Positions 22,295 through 31,002 of a stretch of DNA of 32,623 nt are shown one piece after another. The DNA is from Betaproteobacteria bacterium (GTDB lineage Bacteria > Pseudomonadota > Gammaproteobacteria > Burkholderiales > SG8-41): contig CANIID010000016.1 of assembly GCA_947467315.1 (NCBI GenBank), positions 1 to 32,623 of the forward strand, given 5' to 3'. Below the pieces are notes generated by a model. The model made no database searches, was not told the DNA's origin, and saw nothing but the letters and a program-made list of their open reading frames with translations. The position numbers and the translations under genes were made by a program. The stretch's first letter is position 1. Each line of letters opens with the position of its first letter.

Positions 22295-22774
22295 CTATGA
22301 CGTTGCGGGAATCCGCGAGTGACGCTCCATCTTGAACAAACCTACTGCCGCGATCACCAGTAACAGGTCTCCCACGAACGCATACAGAATGTGCTTGAGG
22401 TAGATGTCGTTGCCGCTCACATGCACCTGCTCCGGCCTGACAGCCGAGTAGTGCAGCTTGACCTGGCGACCCACCATCGTACGTTTGAACAGCGATTCGT
22501 CGACGACCTGCTCCGTTTTCAGCGTTGCCACGCGTGCATCCTGTAATGTGGCATCGTAGCGCAATGTGATTCGATACGTGCTGTTACGCGATGGGTCGTT
22601 GCTATCCTTCGCCACCAACACTGCTTCGGTCGCGATGCCGTTTTTTTCAAGGTCGCGTATCTCCATCCACTGATGGAGCGCATACAGATTGAGGCCCAGC
22701 ACGGCCAGCGGAATCGCCCCCAGGATCAGCACCAGGACGGCGCGCCTGAAAAACACCTGCGTGGCCGATGTCAC
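22295..22774 (-). CDS. Hypothetical two-TM membrane protein, DUF3592-like
   Basis: 159 aa; N-terminal TM (AVLVLILGAIPLAVLGLNLYAL), TYRITLRYD / GRQVKLHYSAVRPEQVHV extracytoplasmic domain, C-terminal TM (ILYAFVGDLLLVIAAVGLF). Confidence 0.7.
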   Translation of the reverse strand: MTSATQVFFRRAVLVLILGAIPLAVLGLNLYALHQWMEIRDLEKNGIATEAVLVAKDSNDPSRNSTYRITLRYDATLQDARVATLKTEQVVDESLFKRTMVGRQVKLHYSAVRPEQVHVSGNDIYLKHILYAFVGDLLLVIAAVGLFKMERHSRIPATS

Positions 22775-23250
22775 CGCGCCTTGAATTGATTGCTGGCGTG
22801 ATTGCTGGCGCCGGATTTCTCAATTTGCCCGAGCATGCCTTCCGCGCTGCTCCAGCAGCCATTGACGTCGTGACTCCCTGCCCAGCGTTTAAGCTTGCGC
22901 AGATGATGCTCGTGCCGTCGAACATTGAGCAACACTTCACCTACGAATGCCTGAAGATCAAATGTCACGCCAAAAACCGCAGGCTGTCGCATGACGTCAT
23001 TAACGTAATACAGCGCCGTCCATGAATAGTCCGGGTCACGCGATACGGCCTTGATACTCTCGATAAATTCAGCCATCCGCTGGGGATTGTCGCCAAAGAT
23101 TTTGGTGATCCCAAAAAATACCTGGGTGGTTTCCGTTGGCGTATCCCAATACGGGTTGGGCAAGGCGTAGCCGTCCTGGCCCTTGAGCAGCTTATCCATG
23201 CCGACCTGTTGCACCGCATCTTCAAACCATTTCACATGCATGACTACCAC
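22771..23250 (-). CDS. Hypothetical protein
   Basis: 159 aa ORF, 4-bp overlap (22771-22774) with the following membrane-protein ORF, 30 bp after dapB; no family recognised. Confidence 0.6.
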   Translation of the reverse strand: MVVMHVKWFEDAVQQVGMDKLLKGQDGYALPNPYWDTPTETTQVFFGITKIFGDNPQRMAEFIESIKAVSRDPDYSWTALYYVNDVMRQPAVFGVTFDLQAFVGEVLLNVRRHEHHLRKLKRWAGSHDVNGCWSSAEGMLGQIEKSGASNHASNQFKAR

Positions 23251-23279
23251 CGGCTGGGACAGAGGCTCACGCGCTACCG

Positions 23280-24083
23280 CTACTTCAACCCCAGCACATC
23301 AAACATATCAAACAGCCCCGATTTTTTATCCGCCAGAAACCGCGCCGCCCGCAACGCGCCCTCGGCATACGTCGAGCGGCTGCCGGAACGCACGGTCACT
23401 TCGACGCGCTCGCCTTCGCCCGCGAACATCACCGTGTGCTCGCCCACGATATCCCCGCCGCGGATGGCGTGAAAGCCGATGGTTTTGGCGTCGCGCTCGC
23501 CGGTCACACCCTCGCGGCCGTGCGCCGCGACCTGTGACAGATCACGTCCCAGCGCCTTGGCTACCACTTCGCCAAATTTCAATGCCGTACCCGACGGCGC
23601 ATCGATCTTGTGACGGTGATGCGCTTCGATGATTTCGACATCGTAATCGTCGCCGAGAATTTTCGCGGCAATTTCCGCCAGCTTGAACGTCACATTGACG
23701 CCCACCGCCATGTTCGGCGCGAACACGATGCCGATGTCGCGCGCGGCCTCACTGATGGTTTGTTTTTGCGTTTCAGAAAACCCGGTGGTGCCGATGACCA
23801 TGCGCACGCCGTGTTTGCGGCACGCCGTCATGTGCCCCAGCGTGCCTTCGGGCCGCGTGAAATCAATCAGCACGTCGCACCCTTTCAGCGCATTATTGTA
23901 ATCAGCAGTGATTTTGACACCGGTGGCCACGCCCGCGAATTCGCCGGCATCTTTGCCGATGTTCAGATTGACGGGGATTTCCAGCGCCGCCGCCAGCTTC
24001 AATGTCTTGTGGCGCAGCACACCTTCAATCAGTGTGCGGCCCATGCGTCCGCTGGCGCCGGCAATAGCTATGTTCAACGTCAT
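23280..24083 (-). CDS. dapB: 4-hydroxy-tetrahydrodipicolinate reductase
   Basis: 267 aa; [58 protein letters not shown]. Confidence 0.97.
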   Translation of the reverse strand: MTLNIAIAGASGRMGRTLIEGVLRHKTLKLAAALEIPVNLNIGKDAGEFAGVATGVKITADYNNALKGCDVLIDFTRPEGTLGHMTACRKHGVRMVIGTTGFSETQKQTISEAARDIGIVFAPNMAVGVNVTFKLAEIAAKILGDDYDVEIIEAHHRHKIDAPSGTALKFGEVVAKALGRDLSQVAAHGREGVTGERDAKTIGFHAIRGGDIVGEHTVMFAGEGERVEVTVRSGSRSTYAEGALRAARFLADKKSGLFDMFDVLGLK

Positions 24084-24103
24084 TGTTTCGTCCGCTGGTG
24101 TTT

Positions 24104-24793
24104 TTATAGACCGATTTTCTCGAGCATGCGACCGAAGAAACCGCGCTTTTCGGGCGGTTTTTCCTGCGCTTTGACTTCAGGCTTGGTTGCCGCCGGCTTT
24201 TCTGCTGCTTTCTCGGCAGGTTTTTCCGGCACCTTCACCTCAGGCTTGGCTACCGGTTTGTCCGTAGCCACACTTGCGCCTGAACCCACTGGCACTCCCT
24301 CATTGGCTGTGGATGCAGCCGCAGCCGAGGGATTCGCAGCCTCTGACTTGCCCGATTCCGGCACCGCTACCGGTTTAGCAATTGCGGGGGCTGCTGCCGC
24401 CGCAGGTTTGGCCAGCTCGTTCTTGCCGTCGCTCCCCTTCTCTGTCGCGGGTTTGGCGATCACATCGCCTTCCATGCGATCAAGCTTGTCGTCCTTGAAA
24501 AACACCACCAGCTGGCGCTCCTCAATCAGCACGCCGCCCTTCATGTAACTGTAGAAATAATCCCAGCGATCGCCGCGAAACGGGTCCACCAGCAGCGGCG
24601 TGCCGAGCGCAAAACGCACCTGACTGCGCGTCATGCCCGGCTGCAACTTCGCCACCATTTCCTGCGTCACTGCGTTACCCTGCTGAATATCGATCTTGTG
24701 CGCGCTCAGGCCGGGCATCATCGGCACCTGCTTGCAGCCGGCCACGCCAGCCAACAGCGCAAGACTAAATAAGTATTTGTTTTTAATAGGCAT
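24104..24793 (-). CDS. bamE: Outer membrane protein assembly factor BamE with Ala/Pro/Lys-rich C-terminal extension
   Basis: Lipoprotein signal [59 protein letters not shown]; start set at ATG 24793; divergent from fur. Confidence 0.92.
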   Translation of the reverse strand: MPIKNKYLFSLALLAGVAGCKQVPMMPGLSAHKIDIQQGNAVTQEMVAKLQPGMTRSQVRFALGTPLLVDPFRGDRWDYFYSYMKGGVLIEERQLVVFFKDDKLDRMEGDVIAKPATEKGSDGKNELAKPAAAAAPAIAKPVAVPESGKSEAANPSAAAASTANEGVPVGSGASVATDKPVAKPEVKVPEKPAEKAAEKPAATKPEVKAQEKPPEKRGFFGRMLEKIGL

Positions 24794-24933
24794 TTTGTGA
24801 TTTTTTGGGGACAGGACGGGCGCGGCTAACGCGGCATCATCCAAACATAGACCGCGCCAGCAACGCGAGGTTTCCACCTTGAATAATTACTAATATCATA
24901 GCCCAGACCGAACACTCTCCGATAGAGACGCCG

Positions 24934-25368
24934 TTGAATTCAACCGAAAACCTCAAAACCAGCGGACTCAAAGCGACGATGCCGCGCCTGCGCATCCTCG
25001 AACTGTTCGAAAAAAGCACGGTACGCCACCTGTCCGCCGAAGACGTCTACAAGCTGCTGCAAAAAGACGGCACCGACACCGGCCTCGCCACCGTGTATCG
25101 CGTGCTCACGCAATTCGAACAGGCAGGGCTGCTGATCCGCCACCATTTTGAATCCGATAAAGCGGTGTTTGAACTCAATCAGGGCACGCATCACGACCAC
25201 CTCGTCTGCATGCAATGCGGCCACGTCGAAGAATTCTACGACCCTGAAATCGAAAAACGCCAGTCACAAGTGGCTGAGGCGCGCGGCTTTCGTATCCACG
25301 ACCACTCGCTGCATATTTACGCTGATTGTACGCGGGAGAGTTGCCCGCGCATGATCAGAAAACTGTAG
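24934..25368 (+). CDS. fur: Ferric uptake regulator Fur
   Basis: 144 aa; LKATMPRLRILELFEKS, TGLATVYRVLTQFEQAGLL, HHDHLVCMQCGHVEEF metal-binding motif; apparent TTG start. Confidence 0.95.
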   Translation: MNSTENLKTSGLKATMPRLRILELFEKSTVRHLSAEDVYKLLQKDGTDTGLATVYRVLTQFEQAGLLIRHHFESDKAVFELNQGTHHDHLVCMQCGHVEEFYDPEIEKRQSQVAEARGFRIHDHSLHIYADCTRESCPRMIRKL

Positions 25369-25396
25369 GCGTAGCGGCCCCTATCCACCTGCAAAA

Positions 25397-25813
25397 CTAT
25401 TTGAGTCCCTTGATCTTTACACCTTCCTGGGTCATCGCATCAATCAAATCATTGATGTGCTGAAACGCGGTGTTCGCCGCCGGCACGCCGCAGTAAATAC
25501 CCTGCTGTATCAACACTTCTTCGATGTCTTTCAGCGACATCCCGGCCTCCAGCGCCGCGCGCGCGTGCATGACAAACTCTTCCCAGCGGCCGATGGCCAC
25601 CATGGTGCCGAGCACCAACAGGCGGCGCGTGCGATCGTCCAGCCCCGGTCGCGTCCACACTTGCCACGCACTGCGCACCACGTAGTCCTGAAAATCGCGC
25701 GTGTGCGGACGAATCTTTTTCACCGCGCGATCCACATATTTGTCGCCGAGTATGCGGCGGCGCGCTTTCATGCCGGCATCGTACACCGGGTCTGCCTTTG
25801 ATTTCTTAGCCAT
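25397..25813 (-). CDS. Carboxymuconolactone decarboxylase family protein
   Basis: 138 aa; MKARRRILGDKYVDRA...TRPGLDDRTRRLLVLGTMVAIGRWEEFVMHARAALEAGMSLKDIEEVLIQQGIYCGVPAANTAF. Confidence 0.88.
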   Translation of the reverse strand: MAKKSKADPVYDAGMKARRRILGDKYVDRAVKKIRPHTRDFQDYVVRSAWQVWTRPGLDDRTRRLLVLGTMVAIGRWEEFVMHARAALEAGMSLKDIEEVLIQQGIYCGVPAANTAFQHINDLIDAMTQEGVKIKGLK

Positions 25814-25837
25814 GAGTGTCCCCGGAAATAAATCGAC

Positions 25838-27499
25838 TCAGTCCGCGCCCTTCAACATCTCCGCCGCGTGCTTGCGCGTGGTTTCGGTAATCTTCACGCC
25901 GCCCAACATGCGCGCGATCTCTTCGACGCGCTCTGTCTTGCCCAGCACGGTGACTTTGCTGGCGACCTTGCCGTTGCCAGCGCTCTTGGCGACCTGCCAC
26001 TGCTGATCGCCGCACGCGGCCACTTGCGGCAGATGGGTGATGCACATCACCTGATGTTTTTTGCCGAGGTCTTTAATCAGCTTGCCGACGATTTCAGCGA
26101 CGCGCCCGCCGATGCCGGCATCCACTTCGTCGAAAATCAGCGTCGGCACCTGCGCGATCTGGCTGGTGATGGTTTGTATCGCCAGGCTGATGCGTGACAG
26201 TTCGCCGCCGGAAGCAACTTTAGCCATCGGCTGCGGCGTCATGCCTTTGTGTGCGGACACCAGAAACTCAATCGTCTCCAGCCCGTGCGCAGCGGGTTCA
26301 TCCAACGCATGCAACGCAACATCGAAAACACCGCCCGTCATGGCCAGGGTTTGCATGGCGGCGGTGACTTTTTCGGCTAACTGCTTTGCAGCTTTGCGTC
26401 TGCCGATGGACAGTTTCTTCGCCTCGGCAACGCACGCCTCGCGCGCGGCTTCCTCGAACTTTTTCAGCGCATCCGCGTCACCCGCCAGCGACAGCTCATC
26501 GAGACGCGCGCGCGCCTTCGCCAGCATCTCGGGCAACTGCTCTGGCTCGGTGCGATATTTGCGCGCGGCACTGTGAATCGCATCCAGGCGCTGTTCGGCG
26601 TCGCGCAAGCGCTTGGGATCAAGATCGAGTTTCTGCTGATAATGACGCAGACTGTACACCGCCTCCTGCAACTGCACTTGCGCGGGTTCCAGCACGTCCA
26701 GCACTTCTTTTAACTTCGGGTCGTAATCGAGCAAATTTTTAAACCGCGCAATCACGCCGTTGACCTGCGCGAGACTCGCGCCCTCGCCTTCGGACAAGGT
26801 TTCCATGCCGAACTCGGCGGCTTCGATCAAGCTGGCAGCGTGCGCGAGGCGCGAATGCTCGGCCGTCAGTTCCGGCCATTCTTCGGCTTTGAAATCGAGT
26901 TGCGCGAGATCGCTGACCTGCCATTCGAGACGTTCGCGTTCGGCCACATACGCCGCCGCGTTGGTCTCAAACGCGCGCCGCCGCTCGGCTTTGTCGCGCC
27001 AGTCACGATGCAGTTCAGCGACTTTTTCGGCTTGCGCGTCGAGTTTGCCGTACGCATCCACCAACTCGCGCTGCGCCGGTGCGCGCGCCAATGACTGATG
27101 CTGATGCTGGCCGTGAATATTCACCAGCAACTCGCCCAGCTCACGCAGTTGCGTCGCCGTCACCGCCGTGCCGTTAATAAAAGCGCGGGAACGGCCCCCG
27201 GCGTCGATCACCCGGCGCACCAGGCACGACTCGCCTTCGTCTGTAAGCTCTTGTTTTTGAATGTATTTTTTTACACCCTTGAGAGCAGACACATCAAACT
27301 CCGCACTCACTTCCGCGCGCTCGGCGCCTTGGCGCACCACCAGCGCATCCGCACGCGCGCCCAACACCAACGCCAGCGCATCGATCAATATCGATTTGCC
27401 CGCGCCAGTTTCGCCGGTCAATACAGTGAAGCCGGAGTCGAACTCCAGTTCCATTTTCTCAACGATAACGAAATCGCGGATAGCAAGCGAACGCAGCAT
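25838..27499 (-). CDS. recN: DNA repair protein RecN
   Basis: 553 aa; MLRSLAIRDFVIVEKMELEFDSGFTVLTGETGAGKSILIDAL, LIFDEVDAGIGGRVAEIVG. Confidence 0.97.
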   Translation of the reverse strand: MLRSLAIRDFVIVEKMELEFDSGFTVLTGETGAGKSILIDALALVLGARADALVVRQGAERAEVSAEFDVSALKGVKKYIQKQELTDEGESCLVRRVIDAGGRSRAFINGTAVTATQLRELGELLVNIHGQHQHQSLARAPAQRELVDAYGKLDAQAEKVAELHRDWRDKAERRRAFETNAAAYVAERERLEWQVSDLAQLDFKAEEWPELTAEHSRLAHAASLIEAAEFGMETLSEGEGASLAQVNGVIARFKNLLDYDPKLKEVLDVLEPAQVQLQEAVYSLRHYQQKLDLDPKRLRDAEQRLDAIHSAARKYRTEPEQLPEMLAKARARLDELSLAGDADALKKFEEAAREACVAEAKKLSIGRRKAAKQLAEKVTAAMQTLAMTGGVFDVALHALDEPAAHGLETIEFLVSAHKGMTPQPMAKVASGGELSRISLAIQTITSQIAQVPTLIFDEVDAGIGGRVAEIVGKLIKDLGKKHQVMCITHLPQVAACGDQQWQVAKSAGNGKVASKVTVLGKTERVEEIARMLGGVKITETTRKHAAEMLKGAD

Positions 27500-27513
27500 G
27501 CCGCTAATAACTC

Positions 27514-27548
27514 CTCACGCCTGACGCCTCACACCTCACGCTTCACTC
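27514..27548. repeat. Heptad tandem array (5 x 7 bp, degenerate CTCACGC)
   Basis: ctcacgc ctgacgc ctcacac ctcacgc ttcactc, between recN start and nadK stop. Confidence 0.8.
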
Positions 27549-28416
27549 ACTCCCTGTTCCAGTTGAGCTTCTCCCGCAACATGCGGTAGTAACTATGCCC
27601 GATCGGATGCAGCAGGCTGACAGTGTACGGATAACGCTTCACGATCACGCGGTCGCGTTCGCGCAGCGCGTAGTGCGAGTGGCTGTCGAAGTGCGCACGC
27701 GCGTCGTTGTCGCTGCTCATGATAATTTCGATGGTGCTATCGCTGCCGATCACGATCGGCCGGTTAGATAGCGTGTGCGGCGACACCGGCACCAGCGAGA
27801 TCACGCGCAAACTTGGGTGGACAATCGGCCCGCCCGCCGACATGGCGTACGCCGTCGAGCCGGTCGGTGTTGCGATAATCAGGCCATCGGAGCGCTGGTG
27901 GTAAATAAATTCACCGTCGATGCGCACTTCGCACTCGACCATGTTGCCTTCAATGCCCTTGCTCACCACCACGTCGTTCAAGGCCAGCACATCGAGGACT
28001 TGCTTGCCATCGCGGTGAATTTCGCCTTGCAGCAACATGCGATCTTCAGTCACGCATTGCCCGTCGAGGATGGCGGATATCGTCTCGTACATGGTGTCGA
28101 GTGAGATATCGGTCAGAAACCCCAGCCGGCCCTGATTCACCCCCACCAGCGCCACGTCGTACGGCGCCAGCGTGCGCGCAATGTTGAGCATGGTGCCGTC
28201 GCCGCCCATCACAATAGCCAACTCGGCGTCGCGCCCGAGGTCTTCCAGGTCGCGTATCGGATACGGTGAATTGCGGATATGCGCACCGGTCAATTTGTCG
28301 ATCAGCACCGTGATGCCGCGCTTGGCCAGAAAGTCAGCCAGCTTCACCAACGGCTCGGCAATCTCCGGGCTGTTGTATTTGCCGATCAGCGCTATGGTTT
28401 TAAAGGATTTTTCCAT
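27547..28416 (-). CDS. nadK: NAD(+) kinase
   Basis: MEKSFKTIALIGKYNSPEIAEPL, VMGGDGTMLNIAR, GVNQGRLGFLTD, TPTGSTAYAMSAGGPIV; start set at ATG 28416. Confidence 0.95.
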   Translation of the reverse strand: MEKSFKTIALIGKYNSPEIAEPLVKLADFLAKRGITVLIDKLTGAHIRNSPYPIRDLEDLGRDAELAIVMGGDGTMLNIARTLAPYDVALVGVNQGRLGFLTDISLDTMYETISAILDGQCVTEDRMLLQGEIHRDGKQVLDVLALNDVVVSKGIEGNMVECEVRIDGEFIYHQRSDGLIIATPTGSTAYAMSAGGPIVHPSLRVISLVPVSPHTLSNRPIVIGSDSTIEIIMSSDNDARAHFDSHSHYALRERDRVIVKRYPYTVSLLHPIGHSYYRMLREKLNWNRE

Positions 28417-28491
28417 ATCGGCATTAAACCACAACCCGCGCGGAGCGTGAACGCGGCTGAATGGCAGGTAAGCGGCGGCGGAAACGAACGC

Positions 28492-28520
28492 TTCACCATT
28501 TTGTGCGCACTCTGTATAAA
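28492..28520 (+). promoter_or_regulatory. Putative sigma70 promoter for hrcA
   Basis: TTCACC (28492-28497), 17-bp spacer, TATAAA (28515-28520), 8 bp before the hrcA ATG. Confidence 0.5.
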
Positions 28521-28528
28521 ATAGCCCC

Positions 28529-29554
28529 ATGTCCAACCCGATGAATGATCGCGCGCAACTGCTGCTGAAAACGCTGGTGGAACGCTACATCACCGACGGC
28601 CAGCCGGTGGGTTCGCGCGCGCTGTCGAAGGTCGCCGGGCTTGATCTATCACCCGCGAGCATCCGCAACGTGATGGCGGATCTCGAAGACATGGGCTTTA
28701 TCGCCAGCCCGCACACCTCTGCCGGACGCGTGCCGACTGCGCGCGGCTATCGATTTTTTGTCGATACGCTGCTCACCATCAAGCCGCTGGATCGCGTGGA
28801 AATCAATCAGCTCGAAGGCCAGTTGCATCCCGACAACACGCAAAAGCTGGTGGCGTCCGCGTCGCAAATGCTGTCAGAACTCACGCGTTTTGCCGGCGTG
28901 GTGGTAACGCCCCGGCGCAGCGCGGGCTTTCGCCACATCGAATTTCTGCGTCTCGCGGATAAGCGGCTGCTGCTGATTATTGTCACGCCTGAAGGCGACG
29001 TGCAAAACCGCATCATCCTCACCGAAAAAGCCTACTCGCCTTCCGAATTGACTGAAGCGGCAAATTTTCTCAACCAGCATTTCGCCGGGTTGACCTTCGT
29101 CGAAATCCGCAGCCGCATTCAGCAGGAATTGCGCGAGTTGCGCGAAGACATGACCCGGCTTATGACCGTGGCGCTCGACGCCGGCAGCCAGGTCGCCACC
29201 GAAGCCGAAACGGAAGTGCTGATCTCCGGCGAAAACAAACTGCTCAACATCGACGATCTGTCGTCGAACATGGCGCGGCTGCGCAACCTGTTCGATTTGT
29301 TCGAGCGCAAAACCGGCCTCTTGCAACTACTCGATATCTCCAGCCGCGCGCAGGGCGTGCAGCTCTTCATCGGTGGCGAAGCGGGCTTGTCGCCGCTGGA
29401 TGAATGCAGCGTCGTCACCGCGCCCTATGAAGTTGATGGCAAAATCGTCGGCACCGTCGGCGTCATCGGCCCCACGCGCATGGCGTACGAACGCGTGATA
29501 CCGATTGTGGACATCACGGCGAAGCTGTTGTCGAGCGCGCTGTCTCAACATTAA
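28529..29554 (+). CDS. hrcA: Heat-inducible transcription repressor HrcA
   Basis: 341 aa; [72 protein letters not shown]. Confidence 0.97.
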   Translation: MSNPMNDRAQLLLKTLVERYITDGQPVGSRALSKVAGLDLSPASIRNVMADLEDMGFIASPHTSAGRVPTARGYRFFVDTLLTIKPLDRVEINQLEGQLHPDNTQKLVASASQMLSELTRFAGVVVTPRRSAGFRHIEFLRLADKRLLLIIVTPEGDVQNRIILTEKAYSPSELTEAANFLNQHFAGLTFVEIRSRIQQELRELREDMTRLMTVALDAGSQVATEAETEVLISGENKLLNIDDLSSNMARLRNLFDLFERKTGLLQLLDISSRAQGVQLFIGGEAGLSPLDECSVVTAPYEVDGKIVGTVGVIGPTRMAYERVIPIVDITAKLLSSALSQH

Positions 29555-29570
29555 TTATCACAACTCTGCA

Positions 29571-30551
29571 TTGACCTCAGGCATCCTCCTCATCAACCTC
29601 GGCACGCCCGCCGAGCCTACGCCCAAGGCAGTCGGAAAATTCCTCAAGGAATTTCTTTCCGACCCGTACGTGGTCGAAATTCCGCGCCCGATATGGTGGA
29701 TCATTCTCAACTGCTTCATTCTGCCCAAGCGCAGCAAGGATGCCGCCGCGCGCTACGCCTCGGTGTGGACCAAGGAAGGCTCGCCGCTGCGCGCGCACAC
29801 CGTCGCCCAAGCCAAATTTGTCAGCGGCTACCTGGGCGAACGCGGCCGCCGCGACGTCATCGTGGATTACGCCATGCGTTATGGCGAGCCGTCGATTAAG
29901 ACTCAACTATATGTTTTTAAAGAGAAAAATATATCCCGCGTGGTATTACTGCCGCTTTACCCGCAAAACGCGCGCAGCAGCACCGCCACCGCGCTGGATG
30001 CCGCCACGGCGGCGATGAAGGCACTCGACTACCACCCCCAAGTGATAAAGGTCGAAGACTTTCACGATCACCCCGGCTACATCGACGCACTCGCCAACAA
30101 CGTGCGCGAATACCAGATGCGCACCGCCAGCCGCCCCGACAAACTGGTGATGAGTTTTCACGGTGTGCCGCAATACACCATCGCTCGCGGCGAGCCCTAT
30201 CAGCAACATTGCCTGACCACCGGCAAGCTGCTGGCGGCCAAGCTCAACCTCGGCGAGCACCAGTACCAGATTTGTTTTCAGTCGCGCTTCGGCCGCGCCG
30301 AGTGGATCAAGCCCTACACCGCCGATGTGCTCACCGAACTCGGCAAACAAAAAACCGGCCGCGTGGATATGATCTGCCCCGGCTTCGTCGGCGACTGCCT
30401 CGAAACCCTCGAAGAAATCGCCATCGAAGGCAAACAGATTTTCACAGACGCCGGCGGCTGCGAATACAATTACATTCCGTGTTTGAATGAACGGCATGAC
30501 TGGTTGAATGCGCTGACGGATATTGCACTGGCGGCGCTGGATAAAAAGTAA
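29571..30551 (+). CDS. hemH: Ferrochelatase
   Basis: TSGILLINLGTPAEPTPKAVGKFLKEFLSDPYVVEIPR, VMSFHGVPQ, CFQSRFGRAEWIKPYT; start uncertain (TTG 29571, or upstream TTG 29505 overlapping hrcA). Confidence 0.93.
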   Translation: MTSGILLINLGTPAEPTPKAVGKFLKEFLSDPYVVEIPRPIWWIILNCFILPKRSKDAAARYASVWTKEGSPLRAHTVAQAKFVSGYLGERGRRDVIVDYAMRYGEPSIKTQLYVFKEKNISRVVLLPLYPQNARSSTATALDAATAAMKALDYHPQVIKVEDFHDHPGYIDALANNVREYQMRTASRPDKLVMSFHGVPQYTIARGEPYQQHCLTTGKLLAAKLNLGEHQYQICFQSRFGRAEWIKPYTADVLTELGKQKTGRVDMICPGFVGDCLETLEEIAIEGKQIFTDAGGCEYNYIPCLNERHDWLNALTDIALAALDKK

Positions 30552-30572
30552 AGCCCTTGGATAAGCACGAAA

Positions 30573-30620
30573 AACCACATCCGTCGTCCCCGCGCAGGCG
30601 GGAACGACGGTGTTGTGGTT
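30573..30620. repeat. Extended palindrome with dRS3/REP-like core (CCCGCGCAGGCGGGA)
   Basis: aaccaca(30573-30579)...tgtggtt(30614-30620); ccgtcgt(30581-30587)...acgacgg(30604-30610); core ccccgcgcaggcggga. Confidence 0.85.
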
Positions 30621-30648
30621 GCTCCGCCCGCATAAAGATGAATGAACG

Positions 30649-31002
30649 ATGATGAAACTACTACTGGTCTGGCTCATCAACGCCGCCGCCCTGTTCGCCC
30701 TGCCTTATCTGTTCGACTCGATAAAAATCGAAAGCTTTTACACGGCATTAATCGTCGCGCTGATCCTGAGCATCCTCAACACTCTCATTCGCCCGATATT
30801 ATTTGTGCTGACCCTGCCGATCACGGTGGTGACGCTCGGGCTATTCATCTTCGTGTTGAACGGACTGCTGCTATGGTTTGTCGCCTCGTTCGTGGCAGGC
30901 TTCAGCATCGCCGGATTCTGGCCAGCGGTATTTGGCGCGATTGTTTACAGCTTTATCAGTTGGGCGGCGACTTCGTTTATTTTGGGTGACAAAAAAGCGT
31001 AG
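30649..31002 (+). CDS. Phage holin family (holin superfamily IV/YvlD-like) 4-TM membrane protein
   Basis: 117 aa; MMKLLLVWLINAAALFALPYLFDSIKIESFYTALIVALILSILNTLIRPILFVLTLPITVVTLGLFIFVLNGLLLWFVA. Confidence 0.88.
   Translation: MMKLLLVWLINAAALFALPYLFDSIKIESFYTALIVALILSILNTLIRPILFVLTLPITVVTLGLFIFVLNGLLLWFVASFVAGFSIAGFWPAVFGAIVYSFISWAATSFILGDKKA

Noticed and set aside
28501-28531. CIRCE operator or sigma32 promoter (CCCCATGT) at hrcA
   Set aside because: Only one partial GCACTC half-site, no GAGTGC partner. CCCCATGT overlaps the start codon and has no CTTGAA at the right spacing.
28417-28536. N-terminal 40-aa extension of NadK overlapping hrcA
   Set aside because: The conserved NadK start is MEKSFKTIALIGKYN at 28416; the extension crosses the hrcA promoter and start.
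30649-31002. Phage lysis module, from the 'holin' family name
   Set aside because: Holin superfamily IV/YvlD-like proteins are common chromosomal membrane proteins; no endolysin, integrase or structural phage genes are nearby.
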